DNA of 64,000 nt, from NCBI GenBank assembly GCA_030062745.1, contig CP099849.1, positions 9,821,767-9,885,766 of the forward strand, given 5' to 3'. This document shows positions 12,501 through 23,232 of this stretch, in pieces; positions within the stretch are counted from its first letter, which is position 1, and each line of letters begins with the position of its first letter. The DNA is from Capitulum mitella. Lineage: Eukaryota; Arthropoda; Thecostraca; Pollicipedomorpha; Pollicipedidae. The notes below the pieces were generated by a model. It saw only the letters and a list, made by a program, of their open reading frames with translations. It did not search any database and had not been told where the DNA came from. The translations under genes were made by a program, and so were the position numbers.

Positions 12501-15500
12501 CTCACAGTTAAAGGACTCATGCTGCGGTTGGACAGTTGAAACACAGTAGCGGCATGTGCCAAACGACGCAGCAGTCATCACGCACGTAGACCTTGATCAC
12601 ATGACAGTGGACTTAGACTAATGCGAACCTCGAATGTAGGCGAAAAAACTTAACTAATGCGGACCCCGAGTGCAGGCGAAGGGATGGGGATGATAGGCCA
12701 GCGGCACGCAGTACATAATGTCCGACGACACACAGTAAGCCAAGGTTGAACACACCACGCGCTTTTCGGCGGCACAAGTCAAGACTCATATGATTACCGG
12801 GACTAAATTTACGCCTCAAAACGAAGGGCCTCATGCCGCAGTTCGAAAGCTGAAACAGTAACTGTATGTGCCGAATGACGCGACAGTCAACGCAAACGTT
12901 TAGCCAGATAGCAGTGTACTGCGAATGTACAAACTTAGAAATTCCAAGTATTTATTCCATCCAACTTAAAAATTTTATGTTGGAATGAAGGTGAATGGAT
13001 GACACACGAGAAGCACACAATACATAATAGTAGGCGACACACAGCAAGCCAGTGTGCTGCAGAGCACACACTGGACGTTCGGCAGTACACGACATGCATA
13101 AGATTGTACTACCCTAATCAGCAAGCATGAACCTGAACTTTCTACCAAGCTTATTGAGTCGCTGCACCGTCAGGGACTGTCCATCAGGGACTGTCTTTTT
13201 TAGGCTGGGACGGAGGGGCGTCAGCCATCGGTCTGCCACCGCGGAGGACGGGAAAAACTGGAGGGGTACGGCGTTCTCGATAATGAATACCTCTTTCTAG
13301 GCACGGCGCTTCTCGTTTCCCTTCCTCTCGTCGAACTTACCCGCGAACCAACCCTCGCTAACCGTCTTCATGGCCTTCCCCACCCTTTCTGCCTATCTGA
13401 CTGGGATCGCGACAGTATCAGACATGTCTCAACCACCTCCACTACATCTGCTATGCCCGTGTGGAGCCCCGCTCGAATGTTTTGAAAGGTCTGCAGGATC
13501 TGTTCGTGACATCATGTCCGCATCCCTGCATCATCCGCTGGCAGCCACGTCGAACCGTACTGGTCTACCTTGGTGCAGACACGTTCCATAAAAGTTCTGA
13601 ACTTGCTGGCCGGGCTGTCGCCATCTCCGCACGGTGCGCCAGGAAGCCGGAGAGCACCCTGGGTTACGACACTGACTAACTCTATGTCGAAGCATCTAAG
13701 CCTAAGCCATGCAAAACTCCTTTCTTACGTTATCCCTTTTGTTCAGCTTTCGGGTCTTTCTTTTTGCCAAATATTTCATTCCTTTGTGGCAATCAAGGTC
13801 CTGGGCCGTTATGACGAAGCCAAAAATACTTCGTTTATATTTATGGACTTTTCAAATACTGTAAGTTTTTCGAAACATGTCATTTGGTACTGTAGGAAGT
13901 CGAAGATTTTTCCTTTTTTGATTATCATGCGGAAACCATATTCAATTGTCTCAGTTCAGGCTGAATGCAAAGTGGGTTTTGGGTGGGCCATTATTCCTGA
14001 CTCCTTCCGACGAGGCTTCAGGTTTTTTTCGTCCCTGCCAAATTGGTAGCAAGATATCGCAAATCCGCACTGCTTCTCTTGTAACGCATAAATGCAGAGG
14101 AAATCACGAGGCTTTTGTGTATCGGACATGAGCAATGTTTTGGAGCGTCAAAGGTTGACGTGGAGGTATGTAAATACTGTCAAAAGTCTTTATGCATGCA
14201 TTTGAAGAGAATCTGAGGTGATGTCATTATGATCGTGGGAGAGGTAAAAAATAATATTGCTCAGTGTGTATTTCCACTCAAAATTAAGAATTTCAGGTCA
14301 CTGATGCAGGAGATATACATGTAGTGCATATTGTATGTCCTCACCAAGCACAGGATGTCCCATGCAGTAAATGACTGTGTTTTTATTTGCCTGTTTGATG
14401 CCTGAAAAAAAGTAACATCTCATGATCATTTCATGATCACTGCAGGCTGGAAAGTTTCAGTAGTACAGGATGTGAGCTTTGAAGTGTTCTTAACTATTTT
14501 CAATCACAGTATGGCATGTTATTCAGGCCTAGTTCCCTTAAACTTGTAAAAAGCTAGCAAATGGAGATTGGATTTGTATTGATTTTTCTTTTTAGGGAGA
14601 TGTTTGAAAATTGCACTGCTCCTAAACATCTTTTCTTTTTAGGGAGATGTTTGAAAATTGCACTGCTCCTAAACATCAGAAGCTTTCAAGTGCAGAACAC
14701 CAGTTACTTGCTGAGCTGCTGATCAAGAAAGATGCTGATCTTAAGGCAACTATGAAAGTAAGAAAAGCCTAAGCTTCTATGTGTGCAAAACAGCCATGGT
14801 CCTGCTGTAATATAAACATAATGACAGGTATCTCCAGATATTGCTGCAGATCTGGAAGCAGAGAATCTTTATCTTCATTTCAGAAAGATTTTAGCATGAG
14901 GCCTGTTGAAACATTGGAAATGATGGTATATGACATTAGTGGGTAATAAACGTGTACGTTCTACACGATTGTGGTCCGTCCCATGTCCCCCTGTGAACGT
15001 TGTTGGCGCGGTGCGTGCAGGAGGCAGAGGAGCAGCAGGAGATCCAGGTGAAGATGGACCGACTGCGGGCCGAGGTGGAGCAGCAGGACGCCGAGCTGCG
15101 GACCCTGCAGAAGAGCCTGAAGGAGGCCGAGATGAGACTGGTGAGTTTGCAGGGCTGGACAGCATCCTCAGCTCATGGTGGAAACGAAGTGGATGGCATT
15201 GAATACGTTTAAGCATGCTCAGAATGAAAGCTGGAACAGGCGCTGTTTTTTGGTGTTGAAGAGTACCAGAAAATATGTGCTCCAAAAACATGTTATGCTC
15301 CAAAAGTTTAATCTTGTGTCACTATCAAAAAGCTACATCATAACCATCTTGACAGATGTCTAACCCTGCAAGCAAATGACTCTGTCTCCATTCAGTACAG
15401 CTGGTGTAATGTCACAGCGGACATTCACCAAGAATGCTAACTTAAACCAGCCTTACTCTAAGCAAAATTCTGTACTCCAAAACAAAAAATATGCTCCGAC

Positions 15501-16897
15501 ACCAAGAACAAAACCATGTTTCCAACCCTGCTCAGAAGTCGGTTGCAGGCGAGGAGAATGTGATTACTGAGGATTAAATGGTGTTGAGCAGTGAGCTGTG
15601 GCCCGTAGTTTCGAATCAGGCCAACTCTTTGGGCCTGGACATCTAGCACGACACGTTGCGAGGCTACGAGACTGCACCAGTATGTGCTGTATAAACGTAG
15701 CATATGATAGCAATAGCTCCCATTGCTTGCGTGAGTTGCGTCTGTTTCCATTGTATGTTGATGTATGGTCAAGATTTGCACACAGCTAGAAGTTTTGAAG
15801 AAATCTGAAGTACTTTGAGGAGTGTTTGATGCCGTGCAACTTTTAGTAACTTGTGCTTCATGTTGTGCTGGACATCTATAAACTGCAGCTTGCTCGGATA
15901 TTCCTGCAGGCAAACGCCATCTATCAGGCCAAGCAGAAGATAGAGTCGATCGCCTGGGCTCAGGCGCGTCCGGTCAGCGCGGAGGATCTCATTAGATATG
16001 CTCATCGTATCAGCTCGACCAACGCCGTCAGCGCCCCGCTCTCCTGGCAGCAGGGAGACCCCCGCAGGCCGTACCCCACTGGTGAGTTATCACGCTGTAT
16101 CACGGTCTCCTGGCAGTGGGGAGACCCTCACAGGCTCCTCACTACACTGGTGAGTTATCATGCTGTATTTTTGGATTCTGGCAGCGGAGAGACTTCCACA
16201 GGGCGTACCCCACTGGTGAGTTGGTGGTGTTGTGGCCCTCTGAGCTGATGTCTGGTATTATCATTTACAAGGAGCGATATCTTGGCAATGAGATTGAGAG
16301 ATACTCTGGAAACGTTGTTTAAGAGTAATTAATGTGGGATGCAACATCACCAAACCCCGTTGATGGCTGCCTCGCTGTTGTGATCCGCATTGCTGGTGAT
16401 GAGCCGCCAGTAGCGGCTCTGTCCCTTGCTTGTCTCTTTACCGCCGGCGGCGACTCCGTGCTGCCGTCGTTTGTGTACCGCCGGCGCGGCGGTGGACTGG
16501 TGCGGCGTCGGAGTGGCCTGTCGCGGAGTTTGACCTGCCTCGGTCGGCGGCAGACATGGAGATGCGGCGCGGCCTGCTGGGCCGCCTGGTGGACCTGCCG
16601 ATCGGCGGCCAGCAGCTGCTGCAGCCCATCAGCCACGACCAGCAGCAGGTGTCGCGCGGCGCCCAGGACCCGCCGCCGCCGCCTCCGCCGCCGCCCCCGC
16701 CGCCACCTTCCCTGCCGCCGCCGCCGCCGCCGCCGCCTCCGCCGCCGCCGGCGGCCGCGTTCCAGTGGCGGCCGTCGGGCGAGATCCACCTGTCGGTGCA
16801 GGGCGGCGCCAGCGTGGCCGTCGACAAGCCGGCCAACCCGGACGTCGAGGTCATGTCCACGGACAGCTCCAGCAGCTCGAGCAGCGACTCGCAGTAG
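9588..16897 (+). CDS. MED4: Mediator complex subunit 4
   Basis: MED4 is a middle-module subunit of Mediator, the nuclear coactivator that links transcription factors to RNA polymerase II. Exons: 9588-9658, 14643-14757, 15021-15140, 15910-16081, 16554-16897. Phases agree at every junction, and the 822 nt encode 273 residues (human about 270). The N-terminus [20 protein letters not shown] matches the family start. Exons 2-3 form the coiled coil ([12 protein letters not shown] continues into exon 4). Exon 4 has the conserved [19 protein letters not shown] and RRPYPTD, the latter rebuilt across the last junction. The last exon starts MEMRRGLLG and ends in the typical [13 protein letters not shown] tail. 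It also carries two long proline runs, which I regard as a lineage feature. Intron 1 is 5 kb and mostly CpG-free. Both the exon 2 acceptor and the exon 4 donor lie in tandem duplications. No frame break was found. Confidence 0.97.
12200..14170. mobile_element. CpG-rich block inside CpG-poor MED4 intron 1, probable insertion
   Basis: About 2 kb of CpG-containing sequence is framed on both sides by intron DNA with almost no CpG (9690-12200 and 14170-14930). That contrast suggests younger inserted DNA that has not yet lost CpG. I found no clear terminal repeats, target duplication or transposase frame, so the element type is unknown and the edges are approximate. Confidence 0.4.
14584..14677 (+). 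repeat. perfect 47-bp tandem duplication of the MED4 exon 2 acceptor
   Basis: Copies at 14584-14630 and 14631-14677 are identical. Each holds the pyrimidine tract, the AG acceptor (TTTTCTTTTTAG) and the first 35 nt of exon 2. The downstream copy gives the correct protein frame; the upstream acceptor would add 47 nt and shift the frame. Confidence 0.95.
16039..16240 (+). repeat. three tandem copies of the MED4 exon 4 end and its donor
   Basis: Degenerate 66-68-bp units repeat the last part of exon 4 (CTCCTGGCAGCAGGGAGACC) and the donor CACTGGTGAGT. Donor GT dinucleotides lie at 16082, 16150 and 16216. Only the first yields the conserved RRPYPTD junction. Confidence 0.9.
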
Positions 16898-18423
16898 TGG
16901 CCGCTGGAGCAGGGCTGCGCCGGTCGCCGAGGCAGCTCGCTAATGGCTCCACCGGCGACTCTCAGCGGTGGCCGCTGGGTTGGTGGACTTGTCGTGGAGC
17001 AGGCGACGTTCCTTGCGTTGTGTGACGGTCAGTGGCAGGCAGCTGTGGTGGGCCTGACGGTGGCTGTCGACAGTGAGTGGTAAGGACACGTTGCGGAGTA
17101 TGTGCTGTGAATGGCGGCGGTCTTGCGATAGGTAACCTCGGGCGGTGTGCGAATACGCACCCTGGTAGCCACGGGTCCCACCTCAATGTCTCCTGCTCAA
17201 AGTCGCTTGCGTTCGTAATGCGACATGTTGAACCTGCACGTGTTCTTCTGCCGTGATGTATTTTCGTCAGGTAGGAGTCACTGCGCCGGTTTGGAGACAA
17301 TTCGTTTTGTTTTCCCAATTTTAGTTGCTGATTCGGATTAGTGGAGCCATCCGTTTTCAGCGCGATAAATCATGAATTTCATTAGTCTTTTTGTGTTGCT
17401 GACAGGTTGTGGACGTAAAACAGAGCTTAACAATGCCGGGACATCATAAGGAAACAATAGTCACTCTTCTATGGATTGCAAATAGTCATGGTACACCGGT
17501 GTAATTGGAACATACCGAACATCTTTTGTTGCCATTGTTCCGTCGCCTTTGTCTCCTGTGTATAATATGTATGGCACGCTGCTTTCTTTTTTGGCGGCCT
17601 TTGAGCGGTGCTGTTCGTAAATTCTGTGTCACTCGTGTAGATTGGCCCAACACTCTGTCTTCCCTGATTTGAAGACGCCAGACAGCTGCTGGATTCGGAA
17701 TGGGCCGTGACTCGCCATGGTGACACTGGTGACACGAGTGGCGTCCTCCCACTGCGTCGTTGGTGCTGCATGTGTGAAGTGGGCTGGCGCTCACTACGCG
17801 CTGTGGTCTCGCGAGCCCCTCAGCCGCACCTCAGGTTTTGGGCGGCTTGGACGCAAGTATGTGGCGAATGTTGGGGCTTACGGCGGAGTGCGTCGCCCTT
17901 TGGATATGTGTTTTGCGTTTTATGCTCATTGACTCATTGCGCTGTGTACAGACCGTTTGTATGGGCACGAAAAGTGACCATTTTTGTAAATATCCTCATG
18001 TTTTATAAGAAATACATTCGAATGGTTAATCTCGCGTTTGTTATTGAACGTTCAGTGTTTCTTCAGTCGTCTCCAGTCTTGAGGCCTTTTTTTGCTCTGA
18101 ATGTTGGTCTCCAAAGCTCTTGACCTACGCTTTAAACTTCACGAATTGATAACTAGCATAACTTTGGTGGGATGCTACATTCTCTACATGCCACATGTGG
18201 AGAATGTAGCACAGTCTACATGCTACATTCCCAGAGGGCCCCAATCGAAATGGTCCGGCCCGAAAGGCCCTTAACCGTACGCTGTTGACTTCGGAACTAA
18301 AAGCCCAAGAAGCGCTCGCTCCTCAGCCAAGTGCCGCGCTGTTGCGCGTCCGCTGGATTCGCTCTTGGCTGGTTATCCAACTTGAAATTCCACTAGGAGT
18401 GTGTTCAACCCTACCATCTGATT
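16898..18423. other. MED4 3'UTR and convergent intergenic region
   Basis: The genes on either side point towards each other. The stretch probably contains both 3'UTRs. I saw no convincing polyadenylation hexamer or exon. An 18-bp-stem hairpin lies at about 18172-18212. Confidence 0.4.
18172..18212. repeat. short hairpin with about 18-bp arms
   Basis: TGCTACATTCTCTACATG is followed after a 3-nt gap by its near-perfect reverse complement. A further partial copy (CTACATGCTACATTC) follows. The loop is too short for a microRNA precursor; a small foldback element is more likely. Confidence 0.6.
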
Positions 18424-21400
18424 CTACAGCCTGAAATACAGCTCCTTGACCGTGTCGCTGCCGATCAGCTGTTTGAGGACCTCGTCGTCGGGGATGTTGT
18501 CGCAGAGGATGCCCCTGAGCACGTCCTGGAAGAATCGAGCCATGGTCTGCTGGGCCCACTCGGGGCAGTCGAGCAGGGCTAGGTGGGCGCAGTCGGCGCC
18601 CTTCAGCAACGCTGGACAGAACTGCGAGAGGCCGTCGCGCTGCAGCAGCCGCGGCAGCAGCGCCGGCAGCGTCAGCAGGAAAGTCGGTGAGCTCCTCCTG
18701 GGGCGAGAGCTGCGCGCCGCGTGGCAGCAGTTCGTTGACGTCGTCCAGACAGGCCTGCAGGCTGGTGTAATTGAAGATGGCGGGCTCCGGCACCGCGATG
18801 ATGGCGGCCGCGGCGGCGGCGGCCGTGTCAGTGGCGGCCCCGACGGTGGCGGCCGCGGCGGTGGCGGCCGTGTCAGTGGCGGCCGCGGCGGTGGCGGCCG
18901 TGTCAGTATCAGCCACGGCGATGGCGGCCGTGTCATTGTCAGCCGCGGCAGTGGTGGCCGTGCCAGTGGCAGCCGCGGCGGTGGCCGGCGGCGTGCTGTT
19001 GCGGGCCGCAGCGGAGCGCAGGGGGCCGGCCGTGATGCTGCGCCGGGCGCGGTGGAACCGCCGAACGCGGCCGATCTGTGCCTCGTGCTCGGCGTCCAGC
19101 CGTCTGTCGGCAGCGACGCGATGTTGGCTACCTTCACAGCTCCGGCGGCACCATCAGCTCGACATGGCACGTAACACATACATGGTTCCAGTCACAAGTA
19201 TTGGTTCGTGATCGTGCGCAGCGAGTATAGGAGGCATTTCCGCGTCTAAAGTTAATAAATTATGCTGGTTTACGTTTGTCCATAATAATATATGGCGTAG
19301 AACGCAGAGTTTCCTCAAAATCTGTTATCGACTCCCCTCAGCAATACTGAGGCTACTGTGCCTTTGGTCACTGGTTAACCTCCATGACAGACAGTTCGGG
19401 TCCAGCTGCCAGTTCCGGAGCCAGAGTACCTAAACTTATTGTATTCCGCCTCACCACCCCAGACGGCCTCCGAGCCTGACAAATGACACGACTGCCCAGC
19501 GGCCGACTCGGACCTTGATCTGGGCCAGGGCCGGCGCCGCACCTGCACTCGGAGACCTCGTCCAGGAAGCGGGAGGAGGCCTCCCCGCCGTCGCGGCAGA
19601 TGTGCTCGATCGTGTAGACCAGCGAGCGAAACAGCCGGTCCGTGTCGTCCACGGCGCCCACGCCCAGACACGACAGCCGGGAGACGAACGTGACGCTTGC
19701 CGCGCGCAGTCGGCGCACGTTGGTCAGCTGACAGAATCTGAAGGGACGCGGGAGGAGGGCGCTGCAGTTCTGCAATGTGCATATCGACCAAAACATTTTG
19801 GCCATCTGACTGGGCCTCGTTTCACGTGCTCTCGACTCGACTCGAACGGTCGAGAACATGCCGTCAGATGGCTGCTGTTATCGGCACTGAGAGCGAGTCA
19901 CTGACCTGCCCAGGGGGCCGTCACTGACCTGCCAAGAGGACCGTCACTGGCATCTCCAGAGGAACTTCACTGACCTGTTCAGGGGACTGTCATTGATTTC
20001 TTCAGAGGGCCGTCACTGACCTGTCTGGAGGACCGTCACTGACCTATCTGGGGGACCGTCTCTGACCTGTCCAGGGGTTTGTTACTGACCTGTCCGGGGA
20101 CACCGTCACTGACCTGTCTAGGGGACCGTCATTGACCTGTCCAGGGGACCGTCACTGATTGTTCGGGGGACCGTACCTGTCCAGGGCATTGTCAATGACC
20201 TGTCCAGAGGACTGTCACTGGCCTGTCCTGAGAACCGTCACTGACCTGCCTTGAGGCCCGTCACCGACCTGCCCAGGAGACCGTCGCTGGCCCGTCCAGA
20301 GAACCGTCACTGACCCGTCCAGAGGACCGTCATTGACCTGTCCAGAGAACCATCCTGACCTGTCCAACGGCACGGCAGTCGCTTCGGAGTCTCTTGCCGA
20401 GCGACGCATGGTCATTTGAAGCAGACGGCCCAGCTGCAGTGACACGGACGCCTCGTTGAAGAAGGTGACAGCCGAGCGAGACACATGGTTTACGCAGAAT
20501 CCGTCATTGGTGCGCTTCTGCGCCATGTTACGCATCAGGATCTGCGTCATGTAGCGGGCAGCGTTCAGTACGGTGGCTGGGTTGGCCATCATGCCGCCCA
20601 TGAAACCGAAACAGGCTCCTGAAAGGCGAGCAAGGGGAATGTGAGTTTTACTCGCTTCGACATACGAACAAGCATTTCATTTCGCTTTTATTCGTAGCAT
20701 TTACTTCATGCTTTTAATCAGTTTTTAAAATTGAAGCCCATCTTAATATGTGAATGCATGGCAGGGCAGTGGAGACTCTCTTCTTATGCTCAGTTACTTC
20801 CTTACATGTGCACGGTTTGCTCGACGTAGAACATCTGCTTCTAAGAAAAATGAAGGACTAAATATAGCATTTATATAGAACGACGTATCGCTAACTCCAT
20901 TTGTGTTCCCAGAATGAATCGCAAAATATTGATAAGGAACAAGATCGCGAATTCAACACTGCGTTGGTGGAATCCATAGTACGGCACCGTAGTCGAAAAT
21001 ACTCATAGTACGGCACCAGATGAACTCACTTATTTGCGTAAATAATGCGTCGGTGCTAGTCGACAGTTTCAAAAAAAGGAAACAGAAACAATAGTACGTC
21101 TGTCTTAATGGATTTTCCAGCATTGCAAAGACAGCCCCTTATTGTCTGATATATTAATGCGGCACGGTTCCTGTCAATGTGCAGAAAAAATTAAAGGCCA
21201 TTTCTGCAGGAAATTTATTGCTCAAAAGTTTACGAAGTGTGGTTTAATCTCTCCGTTAAGGATACGCAATGTCACTACGTTATTTTGTTTTGAATGAAGC
21301 GAAATCAGAAAGAGAATCGTTGGGAATAGAACTTCAGCAATTCCTGGGAGCCGACTCCGAGACTGTTTCAAACCTGAAATCTGAGCTTCACGTTTAAACC

Positions 21401-22008
21401 TGAAATCTGAGCTTCGCGTCTCTAATGCTGATGAGCCCATTACAACGATCGTAAATATAAAAGAGTACGGGTGTAGTTGTAGCTCAACTAAAGCAGAGTC
21501 CTTGTTCTTTAATTAACAAACAAATTCACTTAACTCGACGCGCATTTGACGTGGAATAAGAAATTGTAGGGACGTCCACTGTGACCTCCCTCGAGCACCC
21601 TCAGTGGTGGAACTTTTCCCAAACGCTTCGACATGTAAATACTGGTTTCAGTTCAGTCCTGATACAAGGCAATATGAGTAACATCGTGCTGGATGACGAT
21701 GGTATGCGGTTACATCCCAAACTCATACATTAAGTTTCCAACCATGAATATGGGTGGATACTCGTGAAAGGAGGGAATAAAAGTAGACTCTTGACCTTTT
21801 GCCGCATAAATACACACATGCGCATTATACAGCTGGCTGCATTGTCTGTATCAAGCGATCGACATTCCTTTTGATGGCCTCTCATTTACGACGACTGAGC
21901 TGATTTTTATTCTGCTTGCAGACACTGTCGGAAAGCCTTACCTTGGTTCACCAGTAAAACGACAAGGAGCCCGATTGTCAATTTTATCTTCATGTTCTTG
22001 ATGTTCAT
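18424..22008 (-). CDS. secreted protein of unknown family, four exons
   Basis: I do not recognise this protein. Exons in transcript order: 22008-21942, 20618-20360, 19737-19543 and 19103-18424. Phases match at all three junctions, the third acceptor being the least certain. The first exon encodes a signal peptide (MNIKNMKIKLTIGLLVVLLV) ending at a CAAG|GTAAGG donor. Mature sequence starts near GACFGFMGGMM, is helix-like and has spaced cysteines (GFCVNH, RFCQL, RLSCLG, HICRD, VSECR). An Ala/Thr linker built of ADTDTAATAAAAT units precedes a C-terminal domain with FNYTSLQACLDDVNELLP, FCPALLKGADC and LLDCPEWAQQT, ending KELYFRL. The last exon has one extra A/T in the run at 18680-18682; without it the total is 1200 nt, 399 residues. 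Exon 2's donor lies in a 23-bp minisatellite. Extracellular location is inferred from the signal peptide. Confidence 0.75.
19899..20360 (-). repeat. 23-bp minisatellite carrying a splice donor in each unit
   Basis: About 20 units follow exon 2 of the secreted-protein gene. On the minus strand each reads roughly TCTGGACAGGTCAGTGACGG, so each contains an ACAG|GTCAGT donor-like site. The functional donor, GGACAG|GTCAGG at 20360/20359, forms the array's first unit. Confidence 0.9.
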
Positions 22009-22703
22009 TGTTGGAAATATTTGTCTTTTTTAACTGAATGCGTTTGTGCTGTTGTAGAAACCTCAGTTAAAAGGTGAATTCTTTAGATATAAAATTATTC
22101 TTTGTGCAATGGTCAGTTAACGTCTCAACACCAAACGGTACATAACGATCACGCCATTAAGGTTACCGTCATTGATTTTTCTCACGTGCGCAAAAACATG
22201 CGTTTATTTGTGTAATCTCCCTTTGCGACGAAAAGCCCAATCCGGACGTGTTTCTTTCGAATCGCGATAGACGGTACGTTGAAATCGAAAGAAGTGTTCA
22301 CGGATGTCGGCAGCCCAACAAAACCAGGTTCTTTTCAGGAATGGTCAGATGGAATCGACTGGTTTCTGCAACACCACAACCCATTTTCGAAAGATGAAAT
22401 GTGAACGAAGCGCGGGACACGTGATCTCCATGCCCTGGTCTCATATTTTGTTAACCTGAGATAAACTGCGACGCATTTATGTCTTGAGACTCCAGAAATA
22501 AAGTAACACAGTTATATGTAACCCGATTTTGGTTTCACCTGGACCAAACCTGTGGATGTGGTACGCGTTTTATTTCTGCTTACAGTTTTCGCCTGTTTTT
22601 TCAGAAAAGGGTGTTGAAATGACGGAAACTGCTTTTAGGCTCCCATTTCATGGCGAGAAAAGCGAGGGAAAGGTTGTTTAATAAAACAGTTTGATAAAGA
22701 ACG

Positions 22704-22961
22704 TTACGTAGTCGTTGAATTTGAACCTGAATCTTGGGACAAAGTTGAATACAACATAACATTTACCACCAGATAGCCCGCAGTGTCATTCAATCCTGGT
22801 TTACTTTTTTCGCCTTGCCTCAACTTAACCCTCGCTGGGTCGGCCTCAGAATACACCTTCGCAGGTTCCGGGCTCATTAGGATGCCCCAGGACCTTGATA
22901 AGTCGCACAGAAAAAGTAAAAACACCGTTGGAAAGGCCTTTGCGAAAGTAGAAGCAGCCAT
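22704..22961 (-). CDS. small open frame with signal-peptide-like start
   Basis: The 85-residue frame starts MAASTFAKAFPTVFLLFLCD, which looks like a secretion signal, followed by a polar segment without cysteines. There is no family match, no intron evidence and no known expression. It could be a short secreted peptide, a 5' exon or chance. Confidence 0.2.
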   Translation of the reverse strand: MAASTFAKAFPTVFLLFLCDLSRSWGILMSPEPAKVYSEADPARVKLRQGEKSKPGLNDTAGYLVVNVMLYSTLSQDSGSNSTTT

Positions 22962-23167
22962 ATTTAGTCCAATCAGGTCAATGTCAAGGGGCTAGATTTC
23001 TGAAAATGATTGGGGGGACCGAGCGGAGGGCTCAATAACCTAACCTCCCACCAAATGTGGGTTTCTTGACGGATTGAGCCCACATTTATTTTGGCCAACG
23101 GGAATTTTATTTTCTTGTTATTGTTTATCATACAGAAAATTCCATTTACCCACATGCATATAAGTAC

Positions 23168-23232
23168 ATAAATAAATAAATAAATATATATATATATATA
23201 AATAACCTAGATAGATAGATAGATAGATAGAA
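23168..23232. repeat. compound AAAT / AT / AGAT microsatellite
   Basis: AAATAAAT units pass into ATATAT and then into about six ATAG units. Confidence 0.9.

Noticed and set aside
18771..19211. Ala/Val-rich plus-strand frame of 146 codons
   Set aside because: Antisense of the secreted-protein exon's Ala/Thr linker; that strand has phase-consistent exons, this one does not.
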